From the NCBI RefSeq assembly GCF_031624495.1, contig NZ_JAMQOP010000002.1:930001-994000 (forward strand): DNA of 64,000 bases, given 5' to 3'. A program made the position numbers and the translations under genes. The notes below the pieces were generated by a model, which saw only the letters and a list, made by a program, of their open reading frames with translations, did no database searches and was not told where the DNA came from. Position 1 is the first letter of the stretch; the number at the start of each line of letters is the position of its first letter. This document shows positions 16,593 to 24,620 of the stretch, one piece after another. The stretch is from Halogeometricum sp. S1BR25-6. GTDB taxonomy: Archaea; Halobacteriota; Halobacteria; Halobacteriales; Haloferacaceae.

Positions 16593-17867
16593 ATGGGGGC
16601 GACTTCGCAGGGCAGACTGCGAGACACCGTGAGCGGCTTCTTCCAAGAGTACGGGCTCGCGTTCGTCATGGTGGCGAGCTACTTCGGCTCCGGGTCCGTC
16701 TTCATCGCCTCCTCGGCCGGCGTCCGGTACGGCTACACCCTCGCGTGGGCCGTCGTCGGCGCCGCGCTGCTGGGCTTCATGGGACAGGACATGAGCGCCC
16801 GACTGGGTATCTTCGGCGAGTCGCTGATGTCGTTCATCCGGTCGAAACTCGGACAGACCGGCGCGCTCGTCGTCGCGGTGCTGCTCTCCGTCGGCTGTGT
16901 GGCGTGGGCGCTCGAACTCACAGCCGCCGTCGGCAAGGGCATCTCCATCCTCATGGGCGGCGCCGTCGGCTGGATGCCGCTGGCCGTCCTCACCGGTCTG
17001 GCCGCCATCGTCACGGGCGTTCTCAACTACGAGGGCATCGAGCGCGTCATGACGGCGATGATGCTCGGTCTCCTCGTCATCTACCTCGTCGTCGCCGGCG
17101 CGAGCCAACCCGACGTCGGCGCGCTGGCGTCCGGGTTCGTCCCCGCGCTCGGTACGTTCGGAGAGGCGGCCGTGCTCACGTCCGCCGCCGGCATCGTCGG
17201 CACGACGGCGCTGTGGCCGAACTTCTTCCTCGAATCCAACCTCGTCTCCGAGAAGGGATGGACGGAGAAGGCCGACGTCTCGACGATGCGACGCGACCTC
17301 GGAATCGGCTACACGGTCGGCGGCGTCACGACCATCGCCATCCTCGTCGCCGCCGCGGCGGTGCTCCGGCCGGCCGGCTACACGTCCTTGGAGACGTTCA
17401 TCACCCCCGGTCGCGCGCTCGCCGACGTGCTCGGCCAGTGGGCGATGACGCTGTTCCTGCTCGGCGCCGTCGCGGCCGCGTTCAACAGCATCATCCCCAT
17501 CATGTGGGCGCCCGCGTACATGATCCAGAACGCCCGCGGGAAGGACGTCGACAGCGCGAGCCGGGACTTCAAGATCATCTACGCCATCGGAACGGGAATC
17601 GGCTGTCTGTCGCCGCTGGTCACGATATTCTTCGGGCTGAGCGTCGTCGACATGATCCTCCTGTTCCCGGCGTACAACGGTATCGTCGGGCTTCCGGTGA
17701 CGGTCATCTTCCTCTTCTGGGCGCTCAACGACTCGGAGACGATGGGCGAAGAGACGAACAGTCTCGCGCTGACGGCCGCGAACCTGGTCCTCGTGGTGTT
17801 GGCCATCTTCCTCTCGGCCACCTCCGCGCCCGGGTTCTTCGAGACGCTCACCACCGGCGGGTTCTGA
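16593..17867 (+). CDS. Nramp-family-like metal transporter with non-canonical metal motifs
   Basis: A protein of 424 residues (from ATG 16593, preceded by GGGAG; an in-frame GTG at 16533 would add 20) with about 11 membrane helices in the order of Nramp/MntH carriers. The helix-1 position usually carrying DPGN reads YFGSGSVFIASSAG (about 31-44), and the helix-6 MPH site reads TALWPNFFLESNLVSEKGW (about 207-225). Both residues that coordinate Mn/Fe in canonical Nramp (Asp of DPGN, Met of MPH) are therefore replaced. It may move a different ion or be a proton-coupled transporter of another solute. Confidence 0.75.
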   Translation: MGATSQGRLRDTVSGFFQEYGLAFVMVASYFGSGSVFIASSAGVRYGYTLAWAVVGAALLGFMGQDMSARLGIFGESLMSFIRSKLGQTGALVVAVLLSVGCVAWALELTAAVGKGISILMGGAVGWMPLAVLTGLAAIVTGVLNYEGIERVMTAMMLGLLVIYLVVAGASQPDVGALASGFVPALGTFGEAAVLTSAAGIVGTTALWPNFFLESNLVSEKGWTEKADVSTMRRDLGIGYTVGGVTTIAILVAAAAVLRPAGYTSLETFITPGRALADVLGQWAMTLFLLGAVAAAFNSIIPIMWAPAYMIQNARGKDVDSASRDFKIIYAIGTGIGCLSPLVTIFFGLSVVDMILLFPAYNGIVGLPVTVIFLFWALNDSETMGEETNSLALTAANLVLVVLAIFLSATSAPGFFETLTTGGF

Positions 17868-17963
17868 CCCGTCGGCGCGAACCGCGGTCCGTCGTCCCCG
17901 CCCGTTCGGGACGACAGCGAACGGCCACAGACCGCCCGTCCGGGTGAGGACAATCAAAATTCC

Positions 17964-17969
17964 CTTAAC
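17964..17969 (+). promoter_or_regulatory. TATA-like box, leaderless promoter for ferredoxin gene
   Basis: CTTAAC, inside an A+T-rich patch containing CAATCAAAATTCCC, is centred about 27 bp before the ATG at 17992. Confidence 0.45.
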
Positions 17970-17991
17970 CCATGACTCCGTAGCCGCCGAC

Positions 17992-18579
17992 ATGGTCGAA
18001 ATCAGTCTCTTGGGGCTGGGGCTCGGCGTGACCCTGACGCTCCTCGCCGCCGCTCTGCACTTCTCGCGCGGGACGGCGTGGACGCCCACCGCGGACATCT
18101 CACAGGACGTCCTCGAACGCCGGGCGAGCACCGTCCCCGAGACGGACTTCCCCGAACCGATGAACCGCTCTATCGGCGGCGGCGGCGTCGCCGCGGGCGC
18201 CGTCGGCGACGGCGAAGAGGGCGGGGAACTCGAAGGCGAGGCCGAAGAGGAGTCGACGAGTCCCGCCGACATCCCCGAGGACGAAGTGGAGTACTTCGAG
18301 GTGGAGTTCGCAAAGCAGGGCAGCACCATCGAAGTCGCCAACAACCAGACGCTCTTGGAGGCCGGCGAGGACGAGGGCTGGGACATGCCGTACGCCTGCC
18401 GACAGGGTCAGTGCGTCTCCTGCGCCGGGCAGGTCACCTCCGGCGGCAACTCCGAGGACTACGTCACCCACGACGGCCAGCAGATGCTCGACGACGGCGA
18501 ACTCGACGAGGGGTACACGCTCACCTGCGTCGCCTACCCGAAGGCGGACCTCACGCTCGAAACCGGCGAAGCGCCCTGA
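17992..18579 (+). CDS. membrane-anchored 2Fe-2S plant-type ferredoxin
   Basis: A protein of 195 residues. One N-terminal membrane helix (about 3-22, ISLLGLGLGVTLTLLAAALHF) is followed by an acidic, Gly/Glu-rich linker (about 60-95) and a C-terminal 2Fe-2S domain. Cluster ligands are seen in MPYACRQGQCVSCAGQV (C-x4-C-x2-C) with the fourth Cys in YTLTCVAYPKADLTLETG. The soluble domain matches halophilic plant-type ferredoxins, but the helix would tether it to the cytoplasmic membrane. Its redox partner is unknown; neighbours are an Nramp-like transporter and a broken small gene. Confidence 0.9.
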   Translation: MVEISLLGLGLGVTLTLLAAALHFSRGTAWTPTADISQDVLERRASTVPETDFPEPMNRSIGGGGVAAGAVGDGEEGGELEGEAEEESTSPADIPEDEVEYFEVEFAKQGSTIEVANNQTLLEAGEDEGWDMPYACRQGQCVSCAGQVTSGGNSEDYVTHDGQQMLDDGELDEGYTLTCVAYPKADLTLETGEAP

Positions 18580-18743
18580 AACCGTTTCCGACCGCTCTCG
18601 CCCCGATACGACGCGTTCTCCGGTCGAACTCCGACGCTGCGTCTTCGCGTTCTGGCCACGTTCGTACCGGCCCATCCACCATACAGTCTCTTTTCGAATA
18701 ATATCATAAAAAGTCAAAGTCCAGTAGAAGAGTTATTTTCGTC

Positions 18744-18961
18744 GTGGAGACAAACCCTTCTCGTCTCGACGACGAGGTGTACGAGTACATCGAGGCGCAG
18801 AGTCGGCCCACGGAGACGTTCGCGGACACCGTCTCCGACTCGCCCGTCTCTGCTCGGACGCCGAACTCGCCGAACTGCTCGATTCGGCGGACGTGGAGGC
18901 GATTCGCGAAGTCGTCGGCGGAGCGAACGCCCCCGACGACGGAAGCACGAAGAGCGCCTGA
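18744..18961 (+). pseudogene. small antitoxin-like gene with a one-base frameshift
   Basis: From GTG 18744 the frame reads VETNPSRLDDEVYEYIEAQ and on to TETFADTV (about residue 30), resembling VapB/RHH-type antitoxin N-termini. In frame it then runs into Arg/Pro-rich nonsense. In the next frame, from about 18835, it continues as LARLCSDAELAELLDSADVE, then an acidic tail ending at TGA 18959-18961. Restoring one C in the CC of GTCTCCGACTC (18831-18841) would join the halves into a protein of about 72 residues. It is a broken gene or a sequencing error; no toxin gene is adjacent. Confidence 0.65.
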
Positions 18962-19078
18962 GACGCCGCGGGAGGCGGAAGTTCCGTTCGGGAACGGAGC
19001 GGTCACGGAGCGAAGCGTCGAAGTGAACCGGTCGTGTTTCGATTCGAAACATCCGGCCGTCCGTTCCCGTTTCGACGG

Positions 19079-19084
19079 GTTAAC
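19079..19084 (+). promoter_or_regulatory. possible TATA-like element for MATE gene
   Basis: GTTAAC centred about 30 bp upstream of the GTG at 19112 would allow an almost leaderless transcript and supports that start. The motif match is weak. Confidence 0.3.
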
Positions 19085-19111
19085 AAGAAGTTACGTTGTC
19101 CTACACGTTCA

Positions 19112-20587
19112 GTGCCTCCAACATCGCCCGACGGTGCGTCGCTCACCGAGGGCGACCTGAAGCGACCGATGTTCGCGCTCGCGTGGCCCATCATCGTCAC
19201 CGAGTTACTGCAGGTCGCCTACAACCTCGCCGACACCATCTGGCTCGGTCGCCTCTCGACGGACGCGGTCGCCGCCATCAGCCTCGCGTTTCCCCTCATC
19301 TTCCTGCTCATCTCTATCGGCGGCGGCTTCACCGTCGCGGGCACCATCCTCGTCGCGCAGTACACCGGCGCAAAGCGGGAGGGTTCCGCCGGCACCGTCG
19401 CCGGACAGACGTTCTCGTTCATCATCGCCATCGCCGTCGCCGTCGGCCTCCTCGGGTTCTTCGCGACGGACCTGATGCTCGGCGTCCTCCCGAGTTCCGC
19501 CGCGACTGCCGGGCAGGTCATCCCGCTGGCCGGCGACTACATGCGGGTGTTCTTCCTCGGCCTCCCCTTCCTGTTCGGCTTCTTCGTGTTCTCCTCGCTC
19601 ATGCGCGGATACGGCAACACGCGCGCGCCGATGGTCGTGATGTTCATCAGCGTCGCCATCAACGTCCTCGTCGACCCCATCTTCATCTTCGGCTTCCAGA
19701 GCAATCCCCTGTTCGGGATGCTCGGCGTCCCCGGTCTCGAAGCCTCGCTGTTCGCCGCCACCGGCTTCGAGGGCTACGGGGTGACGGGCGCCGCCGTGGC
19801 GACGGTGCTCTCGCGTCTGGTGGCGACCGCCATCGGTCTCTACATCATCTTCTGGACCGACGCCGGTCCGGACATCTCGATGGGCGATTTCGTCCCCCAG
19901 CGCGAGTACATCGAGAAAATCGTCCGCCTCGGCGTCCCCAGCGCCCTCGAACAGTCCGCCAGCGCCCTCGGGTTCATCACCCTGACCGCGATGGTCGTCA
20001 CGTTCGCTCCCGAGGTGGTCGCCGCCTACGGCCTCGGCAACCGCCTCACCACGCTCGTCTTCCTCCCCGCTCTCGGGTTGGGCCGCGCGACGGACACCAT
20101 CGTGGGGCAGAACCTCGGCGCGGCCAAACCCGACCGGGCCGAACGGGCCGTCTGGTTGGCCGCGAAGGTCGGGGCCGCCGTCATGCTCGTCATCGGCGTC
20201 GTCGCCTACATTTTCGCCGAACCCATCGTCGGCGTCTTCATCGGCACCGGCACCGAATCGGCGGCGAGAACCATCGAACTCGGCGCGGAGTACGTCCGCA
20301 TCCGCGCCTTCGAGTTCGGCTTCATCGGCGTCCTCCAGACCGTCCTCGGCGCCTACCGCGGCGCGGGCAACACGAAGACCGCGCTGGCGTTCTCGCTGTT
20401 CGCCCTCTGGGTCGGCCGCGTCCCCATCGTCTACTACCTCGCCTTCGTCCGGGACTTCGGCGAGACGGGCATCTGGATCGGGATGGCCGTCGGGCAGATG
20501 CTCGGCGCCGTCGCGGCCACCGCGTGGTTCACCCGCGGGACGTGGAAGCAGTCCGTCATCGACCGCGGCGACGCCGCCTCGGAGTGA
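19112..20587 (+). CDS. MATE family efflux transporter
   Basis: A protein of 491 residues with 12 predicted membrane helices in two homologous bundles, typical of the multidrug and toxic-compound extrusion family, which exports cationic compounds using H+ or Na+ gradients. Features include LTEGDLKRPMFALAWPIIVTE at the N-terminus, YNLADTIWLGRLSTDAVAAIS (about 48-68), GAKREGSAGTVAGQ, SSLMRGYGNTRAP in helix 5, and in the second half PSALEQSASALGF and AYRGAGNTKTALAFS. The GTG at 19112 is preferred; the extension to 19034 is basic and not family-like. Confidence 0.9.
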   Translation: MPPTSPDGASLTEGDLKRPMFALAWPIIVTELLQVAYNLADTIWLGRLSTDAVAAISLAFPLIFLLISIGGGFTVAGTILVAQYTGAKREGSAGTVAGQTFSFIIAIAVAVGLLGFFATDLMLGVLPSSAATAGQVIPLAGDYMRVFFLGLPFLFGFFVFSSLMRGYGNTRAPMVVMFISVAINVLVDPIFIFGFQSNPLFGMLGVPGLEASLFAATGFEGYGVTGAAVATVLSRLVATAIGLYIIFWTDAGPDISMGDFVPQREYIEKIVRLGVPSALEQSASALGFITLTAMVVTFAPEVVAAYGLGNRLTTLVFLPALGLGRATDTIVGQNLGAAKPDRAERAVWLAAKVGAAVMLVIGVVAYIFAEPIVGVFIGTGTESAARTIELGAEYVRIRAFEFGFIGVLQTVLGAYRGAGNTKTALAFSLFALWVGRVPIVYYLAFVRDFGETGIWIGMAVGQMLGAVAATAWFTRGTWKQSVIDRGDAASE

Positions 20588-20611
20588 GCGTTCTTCTCCC
20601 GTTTCGGCCGG

Positions 20612-22246
20612 TCACGGACGCTGGTACGCGACGGTCAGTTTCGGCGGCGTCGACCCCTCCGAGGAGTAGAAGTCCCACCCGTTGCTGCCCGAAGGGGCGA
20701 GCACCCACCCGAGGTTCGCCGCCCCGGCGACCCACGCGGCGACGCTCTTGGTCACGTCGACGGTTGTCGTGCCGGCGGTCGTCGTCCCCGTCTTCGCGTC
20801 GGCGGTCGAGGCGGCCTCCACGTCGTTGGTCTGCACGCCGCTTCCGAGCGACGACCACGTGTCCGACTCGGTCCACTTCGTCCGCATGCGGTGGAGCGAC
20901 GCCCCGTTACCCGGGTCGACGGTCTGGAGCGACAGTTTCGCGGAGGTGACCGCCGACCCGGCCGGAATCTGTCCCGACCCGGTGCCGACGATGCCGTCGA
21001 AGCGGAGCAGGCCGTGCGTCTTGCGCCCCGACTTCGACGGTTCGTCGGTGTCGACCACGAGCGTCGTCGCGGAGCCGTACCCGGTGGTCGGCGAGTACTC
21101 CCGGAGGTAGGTGTCCTGCGTCCCCGCGTAGCCGCCGGACCCCTGCTGGAACGTCGCGGTGCCGGTGGTCCCGCCCGAGGACCCCGAATCGCCGCCCGTC
21201 CCGGAAGAGGGCTGGCCGAACCGGCTGGCGAAGTCGAAATCGAAGGAGAACTGGCTCCGCCCGTCGGTCCTGTACTGTTTCCGACTCGGCGAGTACGTCC
21301 GCACCGAGACGCGGTCGAGCGACCCCGACCCGCCGTCCGGGACGAATTTGATCAGCCGCATCCAGCCGTCGCCGCCGCTGGCGTAGTGCTGGTAGTCGGC
21401 CAGCATCTCATATACCGCCGTCCCGGCGGCGTTCGTCGAGGTTTGTTTCCACTGCCCGTCGGTGTAGTGGAAGTGCCCGCCGAGCACCATGAACACCTGC
21501 GGGTGCCGCCGAACGAGGTTTCGATAGATGTCCAAGCCGGAGTTGGCTCCGCTCCGCTGTCCGCCGTGCCCCTCGACGCCCGACTTGTCCCAGAGATACG
21601 AGTGCGTGGTGACGATGGTCGGCGTGTTCGCGTACTTCGAGAGCAGGTCGTCGGCCCACCCCATCAGCGTTCCCGAGTCCGAGACGGTGCCGGGGACGCC
21701 CCACTCCAAGTTCACGTGCAGGAAGGTGTACCCGCCCGCGGAGAACCGCTGATAGTGCGCTCGGTCGCCCGGTCCGGCGCCGAGATACCAGCTTTTCCCC
21801 GAGTAGCGCGCCTTCCCGAAGTACTTGCTGTAGTTCGCGAGACTCGACGAGCGGTTGCTGGTGGTCGCGTAGTCGTGGTTTCCGATGGTCGTCCCGTACG
21901 GCACCACCCCGTCAAGTTTGTCCATCACGGCGTCCATCCGCTGCCACTCGGTGGTGCTGCTGCCGTGTTCGACCAAGTCGCCCTCGTGGCTGACGAAGGC
22001 GATGTTCTCGGCGCTCCTGTTGGCCCGAATCCAGTCGGTCTGGGCGTGCGCCCGGGAGATGAGCGACGAACTCTCCGCGTACTTCTGCGTGTCCGGGATG
22101 GCGACGACCGTCCACGGACTCGCCGCGGCCGCCCCGGCGCTGCCGGCGCGGAGTCCGAGTCCCGCGGCGCCGACGGCTCCCACCGCACGGAGGTAGTTCC
22201 GTCTAGAGACCGGATGCGAATCGTCCCCGCGAGAATGTTGTCCCAT
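20612..22246 (-). CDS. Tat-exported metallophosphoesterase with C-terminal carbohydrate-binding-like (DNRLRE/CBM96-type) domain
   Basis: A protein of 544 residues. The N-terminus carries a twin-arginine signal (SRRNYLRAVGAVGAAGLGLRAG, about 15-36). Calcineurin-like phosphoesterase motifs follow: VVAIPDTQKY, SHEGDLVEHG, TTIGNHDY (GNHD/E), THSYLWD and GGHFHYTDG (GHxH), spanning about 47-330. A Gly/Ser-rich linker (about 348-365) precedes a beta-rich module with ATFQQGSGGYAGTQDTYL and WESD-like TKWTESDTWSSLG, typical of the DNRLRE domain. It probably acts on phosphoesters outside the cell, tethered to a polysaccharide. Likely start ATG at 22246. Confidence 0.88.
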   Translation of the reverse strand: MGQHSRGDDSHPVSRRNYLRAVGAVGAAGLGLRAGSAGAAAASPWTVVAIPDTQKYAESSSLISRAHAQTDWIRANRSAENIAFVSHEGDLVEHGSSTTEWQRMDAVMDKLDGVVPYGTTIGNHDYATTSNRSSSLANYSKYFGKARYSGKSWYLGAGPGDRAHYQRFSAGGYTFLHVNLEWGVPGTVSDSGTLMGWADDLLSKYANTPTIVTTHSYLWDKSGVEGHGGQRSGANSGLDIYRNLVRRHPQVFMVLGGHFHYTDGQWKQTSTNAAGTAVYEMLADYQHYASGGDGWMRLIKFVPDGGSGSLDRVSVRTYSPSRKQYRTDGRSQFSFDFDFASRFGQPSSGTGGDSGSSGGTTGTATFQQGSGGYAGTQDTYLREYSPTTGYGSATTLVVDTDEPSKSGRKTHGLLRFDGIVGTGSGQIPAGSAVTSAKLSLQTVDPGNGASLHRMRTKWTESDTWSSLGSGVQTNDVEAASTADAKTGTTTAGTTTVDVTKSVAAWVAGAANLGWVLAPSGSNGWDFYSSEGSTPPKLTVAYQRP

Positions 22247-22335
22247 ATGCGTACTCCATCCAGACGACTCCGCTCCGGGGAAAAACTCTTTTTCAGAGGT
22301 ATGGGACGGTCAGATATGTCAGGGATTCTCAACCA

Positions 22336-22342
22336 TTATATG
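22336..22342 (+). promoter_or_regulatory. TATA box ahead of HAF-repeat gene
   Basis: TTATATG-like sequence (22336-22342) is centred about 27 bp before ATG 22366. That ATG is out of frame with the downstream HAF-repeat frame. Confidence 0.5.
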
Positions 22343-22454
22343 CGCGCACGGAGTCCACTACCGGGATGAGCGGAGACCCACGCCGACGAGTCGGACGCCA
22401 GCCGGGTCGGTCGGAACGGCCGAACGGCACCCCGAACGCGGCACAGGAGCCACA

Positions 22455-23459
22455 GTGGACCTCGTAGACCTCGGAACGCTCGAGGGCGGGGAGATCAGCG
22501 ACGCGGCCGACCTGAACGAACGCGGAACCGTCGTCGGGTCGAGCGAGGGTCGGGTCGAGGGGGCGGTCTTCACGCGGGCGGTCCGCTGGGCGGCCGAAGC
22601 GGACCGGGACCCGGACGAGACGCCCGCGCCCGCGCCCACGCCCCTGCCGACGCTCCGTTCCGACGGGCGGGGCAACAGCGAGGCGACCGCCGTCGACGCT
22701 CGCGGCACCGCCGTCGGGAGCGCGCAGGACGACGACTGGGAGTGGCGGGCGGTGCGCTGGGTCGACGACGAGACGGTCGAACCCCTCGGGTCGCTCGGGG
22801 ACGGACCGACGAGCAGCCGCGCGCACGGGGTCGACAACCGCGGGACTGTCGTCGGACACGCCGCCGCCGACGGCGGTGATATCGTCCGCGCGTTCCGCTG
22901 GACGGAGGCCGAGGGAATGCACGGACTCGGGACGCTCCGCTCGGACGACGAGGGTCGGAGCGCCGCTACGGCGGCGGCCGACGACGGGAGCGTCGTCGGG
23001 TACAGCGAGACGGACGACGGCCCCGTCCACGCCTTCCGGTGGACAGAGCGAGGAGGGATGACCGACCTCGGAGCGCTCGACGGCGACGACGCGAGCGCAG
23101 CGTTCGGCGCCACCCCGACAGCGGTCGTGGGGCGAAGCCTGCGGTCGGCGGAGTTCGCCTCGCGGACGGCGACGATGTGGACCGACGGCGAACCCGTCGA
23201 GCTCGGGACGTTCCGCGCCGACAACTCGGGCTACAGCGACGCGTACGACGTCGCCTGCGACGTGGTCGTCGGCGAGAGCCAGGTCGACGCGGGCGTCGGG
23301 CACGCGTTCTACTGGGACGGTCGATTGAGCGACCTCGGGACGCTCCGGGCGAACGGAATCGGTCGGAGTCGGGCCTCGGCCGTGAACGCCAGCGGCGTCG
23401 TCGTCGGACAGAGCGGGACCGACGACGACGAACGGCACGCCGTGCAGTGGACGCTCTAA
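22455..23459 (+). CDS. HAF-repeat protein (start uncertain, possible upstream frameshift)
   Basis: A protein of 334 residues from GTG 22455, made of about seven copies of a 40-50 residue HAF-type repeat: LGTL or LGSL, then an RxxAxAVDxRGxVVG stretch, then RAFRWT (for example LGTLRSDDEGRSAATAAADDGS and HAFRWTERGGMTDLG). HAF repeats form beta-propeller-like folds in extracellular proteins. No signal peptide precedes it in this frame. An upstream ATG (22366), placed correctly behind a TATA box, reads MSGDPRRRVGRQPGRSERPN and stops at 22465-22467 in another frame, so one base may be missing or the gene may really start at GTG 22455. Confidence 0.7.
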   Translation: MDLVDLGTLEGGEISDAADLNERGTVVGSSEGRVEGAVFTRAVRWAAEADRDPDETPAPAPTPLPTLRSDGRGNSEATAVDARGTAVGSAQDDDWEWRAVRWVDDETVEPLGSLGDGPTSSRAHGVDNRGTVVGHAAADGGDIVRAFRWTEAEGMHGLGTLRSDDEGRSAATAAADDGSVVGYSETDDGPVHAFRWTERGGMTDLGALDGDDASAAFGATPTAVVGRSLRSAEFASRTATMWTDGEPVELGTFRADNSGYSDAYDVACDVVVGESQVDAGVGHAFYWDGRLSDLGTLRANGIGRSRASAVNASGVVVGQSGTDDDERHAVQWTL

Positions 23460-23538
23460 GGGGAGACTGCCACGACGCGTCGAGAACGTCCGAACGGTTC
23501 ACAATCGTTATACGCCGGCGGCCGGTACCTCACTTCGA

Positions 23539-23611
23539 GGGCCCGTAGCTCAGTGGACAGAGTGCTTGGTTCCGGACCAAGATGTCGCGGGTTCAAATCC
23601 CGTCGGGTCCG
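23539..23611 (+). tRNA. tRNA-Arg (anticodon CCG)
   Basis: A complete cloverleaf can be drawn. Acceptor GGGCCCG (23539-23545) pairs with CGGGTCC (23604-23610), with discriminator G at 23611. The D arm is GCTC/GAGT. The anticodon stem CTTGG/CCAAG encloses loop TTCCGGA, giving anticodon CCG for codon CGG. The T arm GCGGG/CCCGT encloses TTCAAAT. No CCA is encoded and no intron is seen. Fragments of its 3' half recur just downstream (see 23612-23784). Confidence 0.93.
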
Positions 23612-23646
23612 CTATTCTATCGCGAACGAAGTGAGCGTAGAATAGC
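23611..23646. repeat. inverted repeat directly after tRNA-Arg
   Basis: GCTATTCTA (23611-23619) and TAGAATAGC (23638-23646) form a perfect 9-bp inverted repeat around an 18-nt loop, overlapping the tRNA discriminator base. It could be a processing or termination hairpin, or a recombination-site arm. Confidence 0.55.
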
Positions 23647-23784
23647 GACAGCCGCGGGATTTGAATCAGGGAGCGAGCGAAGCGAGCGACCGGGGTTCAA
23701 ATCCCGTCGAGTCCGTTCGGCCTTCGGCCTCACTCCCCCGACGTAGTCACGCTCACTTCGCTCGCGTGACTCCCGTCGGGTCCG
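23612..23784. repeat. tRNA-Arg 3'-end fragments (att-like scars)
   Basis: Downstream of the tRNA are a direct partial copy of its T arm and acceptor end (23691-23715; GGTTCAAATCCCGTCGAGTCCG against GGTTCAAATCCCGTCGGGTCCG in the gene), a shorter copy CCCGTCGGGTCCG (23772-23784), and an inverted T-arm fragment GCGGGATTTGAAT (about 23653-23665). A further inverted repeat GTCACGC/GCGTGAC spans 23746-23770. Tandem partial tRNA 3' ends are the usual mark left by elements that integrate into tRNA genes. No integrase is present in the window. The rest of the interval to 23938 holds no gene I can support. Confidence 0.6.
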
Positions 23785-23938
23785 TTTTGTGGAGGTTCAC
23801 GTTGAACCGGGTTCGTCTCACTTCGCACCGACTCTCCGCCGGGTCCGTGCTCCCGTCCCCGTTCGTATCCCCGAGAGCGGAGACGCCACCCGACGAGGCC
23901 CAAACGCACTTCCTCGGGCGAACACAACTGGGAGTGTC

Positions 23939-24448
23939 ATGAGTCTGAAAGCGTTCTTCCGCGGCGAGGAGACCGGAGCGGGGACCGACGAACAGTCGGC
24001 CCCGACGACGAACGCGCAGTCCGTCGGGTCGGACGAATCGTCCAAGTGCGGTCTCGCGCGCACGGCCCTCCTCGTCGGAGGGGGCGTCGCGCTGGCGTAC
24101 TTCGCCACTCGCTCCGCGGGGTCCGGGGCGTCGATTCCGGCCGTCGACGGGGCGGACGACCGAGAAGAGGAGACGGAGGTCGAAACCGAGGTAGAGGTCG
24201 AAACGGGCGAGGGCGTAGAAGTGGAAGTCGAAGCGGAGACCGAACTGGAGCGAACCGGAGAGAACGAACTCGAAGTCGAATCCGAGGTCGAAGTGGAGGC
24301 CAGACGAACGGACGAGAACGAGGACGACGAGGAAGGCGAAGAAGCGGCCGACGAGGAGAACGACCAAGTCGTACCCGAGTCGTCGGAGGCGGACGAGCGA
24401 AGCGACGAGGACGACGACGAAGACGAAGAGGACGAGGACGAGGAATAG
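23939..24448 (+). CDS. acidic Glu/Val-repeat protein with one membrane segment
   Basis: A protein of 169 residues: a polar N-terminus (1-37), one hydrophobic segment (about 38-58, CGLARTALLVGGGVALAYFA), then more than 100 residues of strongly acidic sequence, first with alternating Val-Glu (ETEVETEVEVETGEGVEVEV, about 76-95) and later nearly all Asp/Glu. The alternation suggests extended strands or a disordered polyanionic tail. No family recognised. It is the first gene after the tRNA scar region and its composition is extreme even for a halophile, so it may be accessory. Confidence 0.6.
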   Translation: MSLKAFFRGEETGAGTDEQSAPTTNAQSVGSDESSKCGLARTALLVGGGVALAYFATRSAGSGASIPAVDGADDREEETEVETEVEVETGEGVEVEVEAETELERTGENELEVESEVEVEARRTDENEDDEEGEEAADEENDQVVPESSEADERSDEDDDEDEEDEDEE

Positions 24449-24620
24449 TCGGCGGACCCGCGCGTCTCCGGGCAGGCGTTGGTCGCGAGGACGGCGGATA
24501 TTCGGCCCCGCGTCCGCGGTCGGTCCCCGCCGTTCGAGCGCGGGAGAACCCGAGACCGGCCTGTTCGCCGTCGGTCGCAGTGGTCACACCTTTTGAGAAC
24601 CGGCGCACAACGGTCAGAGG

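Noticed and set aside
16548-18386. A 612-codon minus-strand frame antisense to the Nramp-like gene
   Set aside because: Composition is Arg/Asp/His-rich repeat-like shadow of a GC3-biased gene; no family pattern, and the plus-strand protein is clearly real.
19096-20949. A 617-codon plus-strand frame over the MATE gene
   Set aside because: Arg/His-rich shadow with no fold; overlaps the well-supported MATE frame.
23653-23715. A second tRNA gene after tRNA-Arg
   Set aside because: Only the T arm and acceptor end are present; no D arm or anticodon stem can be drawn.
24170-24440. Glu/Val codon repeats as a CRISPR or non-coding repeat
   Set aside because: No unique spacers; it stays in one reading frame through 24448.
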